From Clostridia bacterium (GTDB lineage Bacteria; Bacillota; Clostridia; Lachnospirales; CAG-274): a DNA stretch of 8,053 nt. Shown one piece after another: positions 4,786 through 8,053 of this stretch; the stretch's first letter is position 1; the number at the start of each line of letters is the position of its first letter. The stretch is from NCBI GenBank assembly GCA_030536675.1, contig JAUNPM010000065.1:1-8053 (forward strand), read 5' to 3'. Position numbers and translations under genes: made by a program. A model generated the notes under the pieces. That model had not been told where the DNA came from. It was given only the letters and a program-made list of their open reading frames with translations, and did no database searches.

Positions 4786-5403
4786 ATGAGAATACCAAAC
4801 CACATAGGAATAATACCTGACGGAAACAGAAGGTGGGCACAGGAACATTCCATGAATAAAGAAAAGGGATATGAAAACGGGCTTCTTCCGGGACTTGAAG
4901 CCTTCAGGACCTGTAAAGCTCTCGGCGTAAACGAGCTGAGCATATACGGTTTTACATCGGACAATACAAAGCGTCCCACTCAACAGCGCATTGCATTTAC
5001 AAAATGCTGCATAGAAATGATAAACATACTAAAAAATGAAGACTGTGAAATATTAGTTGCAGGTAACAGAGATTCAAATATGTTCCCAATTGAATTAAGT
5101 GACCTTGCACACAGAAAACGCTTTGGAAAAGGCGGACTTAAAGTCAATTTTTTAATTAACTACAGCTGGGAATGGGACTTAAAAGCAAATAAAAGCGTTA
5201 ATTATTACAACACAGCCGATATATCAAGGATAGATCTTATAATAAGGTGGGGCGGTATGCGAAGATTATCCGGTTTTCTTCCCGTTCAATCCGTATACGC
5301 AGACTTTTACATTATAGACGACCTGTGGCCCGATTTTAAAAAAGAGCATATAACTCAAGCTCTTGAATGGTATCAAAATCAGGATATAACACTGGGAGGC
5401 TGA
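4786..5403 (+). CDS. Short divergent cis-prenyltransferase (undecaprenyl diphosphate synthase family)
   Basis: A 205-residue member of the UppS family, shorter than the usual 240-250. These enzymes add isopentenyl units in cis to make polyprenyl diphosphate carriers for cell-wall glycans. The P-loop HIGIIPDGNRRWA (6-18) keeps the catalytic Asp12; FTSDNTKRP (56-64) matches the F-S-x-E-N-W-x-R-P motif; IIRWGGMRRLSGFL (152-165) and VYADFYIIDDLWPDF (170-184) match the C-terminal signature. Several usual catalytic positions differ: His to Tyr29, Glu to Asp59, Trp to Thr61, Arg of N-Y-G-G-R to Glu129, the R-T-x-G-E Glu to Met158, and Tyr-Ala-Glu to Asp173. It may be a paralogue with altered chain length or activity rather than the housekeeping enzyme. 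The ATG at 4786 has GAGGTGAT 5 bases upstream; a TTG at 4747 is rejected. It is monocistronic and convergent with the MATE gene. Confidence 0.85.
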   Translation: MRIPNHIGIIPDGNRRWAQEHSMNKEKGYENGLLPGLEAFRTCKALGVNELSIYGFTSDNTKRPTQQRIAFTKCCIEMINILKNEDCEILVAGNRDSNMFPIELSDLAHRKRFGKGGLKVNFLINYSWEWDLKANKSVNYYNTADISRIDLIIRWGGMRRLSGFLPVQSVYADFYIIDDLWPDFKKEHITQALEWYQNQDITLGG

Positions 5404-5416
5404 TAAAATACAAATT

Positions 5417-5459
5417 AGGGTGTGGCAAATTAGTTTTTTACACTAACTTGCAACACCCT
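5417..5459. terminator. Long hairpin between convergent genes
   Basis: Two 18-base arms (5417-5434 and 5442-5459) pair at 16 of 18 positions around the loop TTTTTAC. It begins 13 bases after the cis-prenyltransferase stop and ends 9 bases before the MATE stop, the expected place for a bidirectional terminator. T-tracts are poor: on the minus side AATTTGTATTTT follows, and on the plus side there is none. A dispersed palindromic repeat acting as terminator is possible. Confidence 0.6.
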
Positions 5460-5468
5460 TACTTAAAA

Positions 5469-6803
5469 TTAAATCTTATTCTTCTTCCAATCACCCTTAA
5501 AATAGAAAACAAGAGTAATGGCAGTTGCTATAGTCCAGCCAAAAGGCCAGCTTAACCAAATTCCCGTTTCACTGTCCAAAGCATAGGATAATATGAAAGC
5601 CAGAATAACTCTTAATATTAAATCAACAAAGGTACTTGTTGTAAAAGCCAGCATTGCTCCCGCACCTCTTAAAAGGCCGTCAACCATAATTTTAACGGCA
5701 ACAGCTACATAAAACGGTGATATTATTCTCAAAAACATTGCTCCGCAGTTAATAGCCTCTTCACTTTCCGCTGTAAGAAACAATCCCACCATTTGCCTTC
5801 CGAATATCAAAAAGGCCGCCAACACAGGAACAATAATTGCAAAAGTAAAGCATATTCCCGACTTCAGACCCTTTTTCACTCTGTCAATTTTACCTGCTCC
5901 CATATTTTGAGCCGTAAAATTTGAAACGGCATTCCCAAGAGTTGTATAGCAGGTAAGAGCAAAGGTATTAAGCTTAACTCCCGCAGAATATCCTGCAATT
6001 ACAGATGAACCAAATGAATTTACCCTTCCCTGTATAAACATATTTCCAACAGATATAAAACTTTGCTGTAATATACTTGGCACTGCAATAAATGTGACCT
6101 TTTTAAGCATAGGCATTGAAAAATATACCGTAGCCTTTTTGGTTTCAAGTTTTCTCAGTCTTTTCACTAGTGTCAAAACGGCAAGAATTCCCGCAATGCC
6201 CTGAGCAACAAACGTTGCCCATGCAACACCTGCAACACCCCACCGAAATACAGCAACGAATATAATATCAAGAGCTATATTCCCCAAAGATGAAGCAATA
6301 AGAAAATACAAGGGCGTTCTTGAATCTCCCAGAGAATTGAATACACCGTTTGCAACATTATATAAAAACAAGAACACAAACCCGCCTATGTAAACATTAA
6401 AATACAATTTACTGTCATCAAAAATATTGCTCGGCGTATTTATTGCTTTTATTATAAAATTACTTAGCATTAATCCTATTCCCGTAAGTATCAATGAAAC
6501 AACAAGACTTGCAATAACAGTTGTCGATGCCGCCGTTTTCACCTTGTCATATTCCTTTGCTCCGAAAAACTGCGAAATAACAACACTGCATCCTATATTG
6601 CACCCCAGTGCAACAGCCATAAAAATCATCGTTACAGGATATGATGCGCCTACTGCCGCCAAAGCGTCCTCTCCCGCAAACCTGCCTGCTATCACACTGT
6701 CAGCCATATTGTAAAGCTGCTGAAAAACAGCGCTTATAAACATAGGCATAGAAAATTCAATAAGCACCCTTGACGGATTCCCCTCTGTCAGATCTTTGAT
6801 CAA
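5469..6803 (-). CDS. MATE family efflux transporter
   Basis: A 444-residue integral membrane protein, typical length for a 12-helix MATE exporter that moves cationic drugs or other solutes out using a Na+ or H+ gradient. The N-terminus IKDLTEGNPSRVLIEFSMPM is the usual family opening. Helix 1 carries FQQLYNMADSVIAGRFAG, followed by ALAAVGASYPV, and helix 7 begins VPSILQQSFISVGNMF, repeating the same pattern as expected for the two MATE halves. A basic tail, DWKKNKI, ends the protein. The start is a TTG at 6803: an in-frame TGA lies 6 bases upstream of it, and AAGAAGATGA, a fair match to the extended ribosome binding site, precedes it. A nearby ATG at 6813 is out of frame and gives only 18 codons. 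No clear promoter is visible in the 69-base gap after YfhO. The substrate is unknown. Confidence 0.92.
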   Translation of the reverse strand: MIKDLTEGNPSRVLIEFSMPMFISAVFQQLYNMADSVIAGRFAGEDALAAVGASYPVTMIFMAVALGCNIGCSVVISQFFGAKEYDKVKTAASTTVIASLVVSLILTGIGLMLSNFIIKAINTPSNIFDDSKLYFNVYIGGFVFLFLYNVANGVFNSLGDSRTPLYFLIASSLGNIALDIIFVAVFRWGVAGVAWATFVAQGIAGILAVLTLVKRLRKLETKKATVYFSMPMLKKVTFIAVPSILQQSFISVGNMFIQGRVNSFGSSVIAGYSAGVKLNTFALTCYTTLGNAVSNFTAQNMGAGKIDRVKKGLKSGICFTFAIIVPVLAAFLIFGRQMVGLFLTAESEEAINCGAMFLRIISPFYVAVAVKIMVDGLLRGAGAMLAFTTSTFVDLILRVILAFILSYALDSETGIWLSWPFGWTIATAITLVFYFKGDWKKNKI

Positions 6804-6836
6804 TTTTATTCATCTTCTTTCATATCCAAAACAAAG

Positions 6837-6861
6837 CAACCGAAGTCATAAACTCCGATTG
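6837..6861 (-). terminator. Intrinsic terminator after the YfhO-family gene
   Basis: On the minus strand CAATCGGAGT (6861-6852) pairs with ACTTCGGTTG (6846-6837) over 10 bp, two of them U-G, with loop TTATG, followed by CTTTGTTTTGG. The U-G pairs are possible only in the minus-strand RNA, so it serves YfhO. It begins 11 bases after the stop codon and separates YfhO from the MATE gene. Confidence 0.7.
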
Positions 6862-6872
6862 CCTTATTTTAA

Positions 6873-8053
6873 TTATTTTCTTTTGTTCTTTTTATAGTTT
6901 TTACCCTTGCTGTTTTTATATGCAATTGCTTCACTTACCTCTGCATCAAAAGCGGCGGCAGCAACGAGCTTACTCTCAATTTTCTTCTTTAATATGCTGT
7001 CTGCAAGAGTATATACAACAGCCAATATAAGTCCTATAAATGAAATTACAATGGCAGGAACAAGTCCCTTTGACTTAAACTGCAATACAACAGTGTGTTC
7101 TCCCGAAGGTATGTCAATACCTATTACACCGTCATTTCCTATTGAAACCTTGTCAACGCTCTGTCCGTCAACAGTTACCTTCCAGCCGTCAACATAAGGA
7201 ATTGAAGTAAACATAACTCCGTCACTTTCTGCATTTACAGTACCCTCAATACGAGTATCCTCAAAACTTGTAATATTAAAAGTATTTGAGTTAAGCTTAT
7301 TATAAGCCTCGTTAAACACTTCATCATCATAGCTTGCCGCATATATCTTTACGGTACCGTCCTTACGATACGTCTTTTCAAACTCACCCTTGTTTGTAAG
7401 AGAAAATGAAACAGTGATTTGTTCGCCTGCACTTACGTGACCTATATCAAACAAGCTCTTGCCCGCTGAAAGCTCTCTGTCCTCATTTGCAGTATTTGTC
7501 TGATACTTAACTCTCTTTGTATTTCCCGCATCTACATAAACATACATATATTGATCCTTATCGGAAGTAAATGTAGCCGTTACGGTAGGCTCAAGAGAGA
7601 GGTTTGCAGGATCCGTAAGGGTATATTTAAAGCTGTTGTCGTCAAGCTGTTCGGAAACCTCCATATAAGTCTTGTCAATGCTGTCAGGCTCAATTGGAGT
7701 AAACATATCCTTATCTGTTCCCGTGCTTAATTTTACAAAGTCATTTTGAACATCAAAAGGCATTGAATCCTCCGTCTGCCAATCCTTTATATCCGAATTT
7801 ACCATAAAGCCAAGAGGCAGTGCTCTGTCATTTCTGTATACCCAAACATTGTCAAATTGTTCTTCAAAAACATATCTGTCCTTTGTTATTTCACCGTCCT
7901 TATTCATAACATATCTTATATCAAACATAGCGTCAATAAGAGGTGTAGGATCGTAATATCTGTAGCTGTTTCCCGTAGCCGCAATACCCAGATTTCCTAT
8001 AAACTCTGATATACCTCCCGGCGCAAGAGAAGAGAACTGTGAAAAACCATTGT
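6873..8053 (-). CDS. YfhO-family membrane protein, C-terminal part (runs off right edge)
   Basis: The minus-strand frame is open from the right edge to the stop at 6875-6873, giving 392 visible residues; family members are usually about 850, so the N-terminal multi-helix half is missing. The frame continues upstream of the Met at 7928 (NGFSQFSSLAPGGISEF, then YRYYDPTPLIDAMFDIRYVM), so that Met is not the start. Family marks are RALPLGFMV, the extracellular beta-rich region, and IPYVDGWKVTVDG (about 284-296) followed by IDIPSGEHTVVLQF. One transmembrane helix, LVPAIVISFIGLILAVVYTL (about 330-349), leads to a basic cytoplasmic tail ending KKNKRK. YfhO proteins are GT-C-like membrane proteins; in Bacillus, Staphylococcus and Listeria, homologues glycosylate lipoteichoic acid outside the membrane from a lipid-linked sugar. 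The role here is inferred from that family. Confidence 0.88.
   Translation of the reverse strand, partial: NGFSQFSSLAPGGISEFIGNLGIAATGNSYRYYDPTPLIDAMFDIRYVMNKDGEITKDRYVFEEQFDNVWVYRNDRALPLGFMVNSDIKDWQTEDSMPFDVQNDFVKLSTGTDKDMFTPIEPDSIDKTYMEVSEQLDDNSFKYTLTDPANLSLEPTVTATFTSDKDQYMYVYVDAGNTKRVKYQTNTANEDRELSAGKSLFDIGHVSAGEQITVSFSLTNKGEFEKTYRKDGTVKIYAASYDDEVFNEAYNKLNSNTFNITSFEDTRIEGTVNAESDGVMFTSIPYVDGWKVTVDGQSVDKVSIGNDGVIGIDIPSGEHTVVLQFKSKGLVPAIVISFIGLILAVVYTLADSILKKKIESKLVAAAAFDAEVSEAIAYKNSKGKNYKKNKRK

Overview
The window looks like chromosomal DNA from a low-GC Gram-positive anaerobe of the Clostridia (Bacillota). This is inferred from AT-rich intergenic DNA, strong AAGGAGG-type ribosome binding sites, consensus sigma-A promoters with TATAAT-like -10 boxes, and the family mix: a DUF1292 protein, a BmrU/YegS-type lipid kinase, a YfhO-family membrane protein and a cytidylate-kinase-like protein. 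The species cannot be named from the sequence. No phage gene, transposase, CRISPR array, tRNA or rRNA was seen.

Layout. Bases 1-1566 (minus) hold an ArgD-like class III aminotransferase followed by the start of a cytidylate-kinase-like gene, closely spaced as an operon. Upstream, 1567-1879 is a regulatory region with a consensus promoter, a 37-bp dyad and a terminator-like hairpin in the mRNA leader. A PuuR-like XRE-cupin regulator (1880-2428, minus) comes next. It is divergent from a small GNAT acetyltransferase (2614-3042, plus), with two back-to-back extended -10 promoters between them. Bases 3043-3473 carry no credible gene but are densely packed with inverted repeats.

A DUF1292 gene and a lipid kinase overlap or abut as a minus-strand operon (3474-4638). 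They are divergent from a short, unusual cis-prenyltransferase homologue (4786-5403, plus). A long hairpin separates that gene from a convergent MATE transporter (5469-6803, minus). A terminator hairpin separates the MATE gene from the C-terminal part of a YfhO-family protein, which runs off the right edge (6873-8053, minus).

How the genes may work together. The lipid kinase, the cis-prenyltransferase homologue and YfhO all belong to families acting on membrane lipids or lipid-linked glycans, so 3474-8053 has a loose envelope theme, but they are not one operon. The XRE-cupin regulator beside an omega-type aminotransferase suggests control of amino-acid or polyamine turnover; this is inference from context.

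The most interesting items are the structured non-coding element at 3047-3431, the leader hairpin spanned by a 17-codon ORF before the aminotransferase, and the cis-prenyltransferase homologue with several catalytic-motif substitutions.
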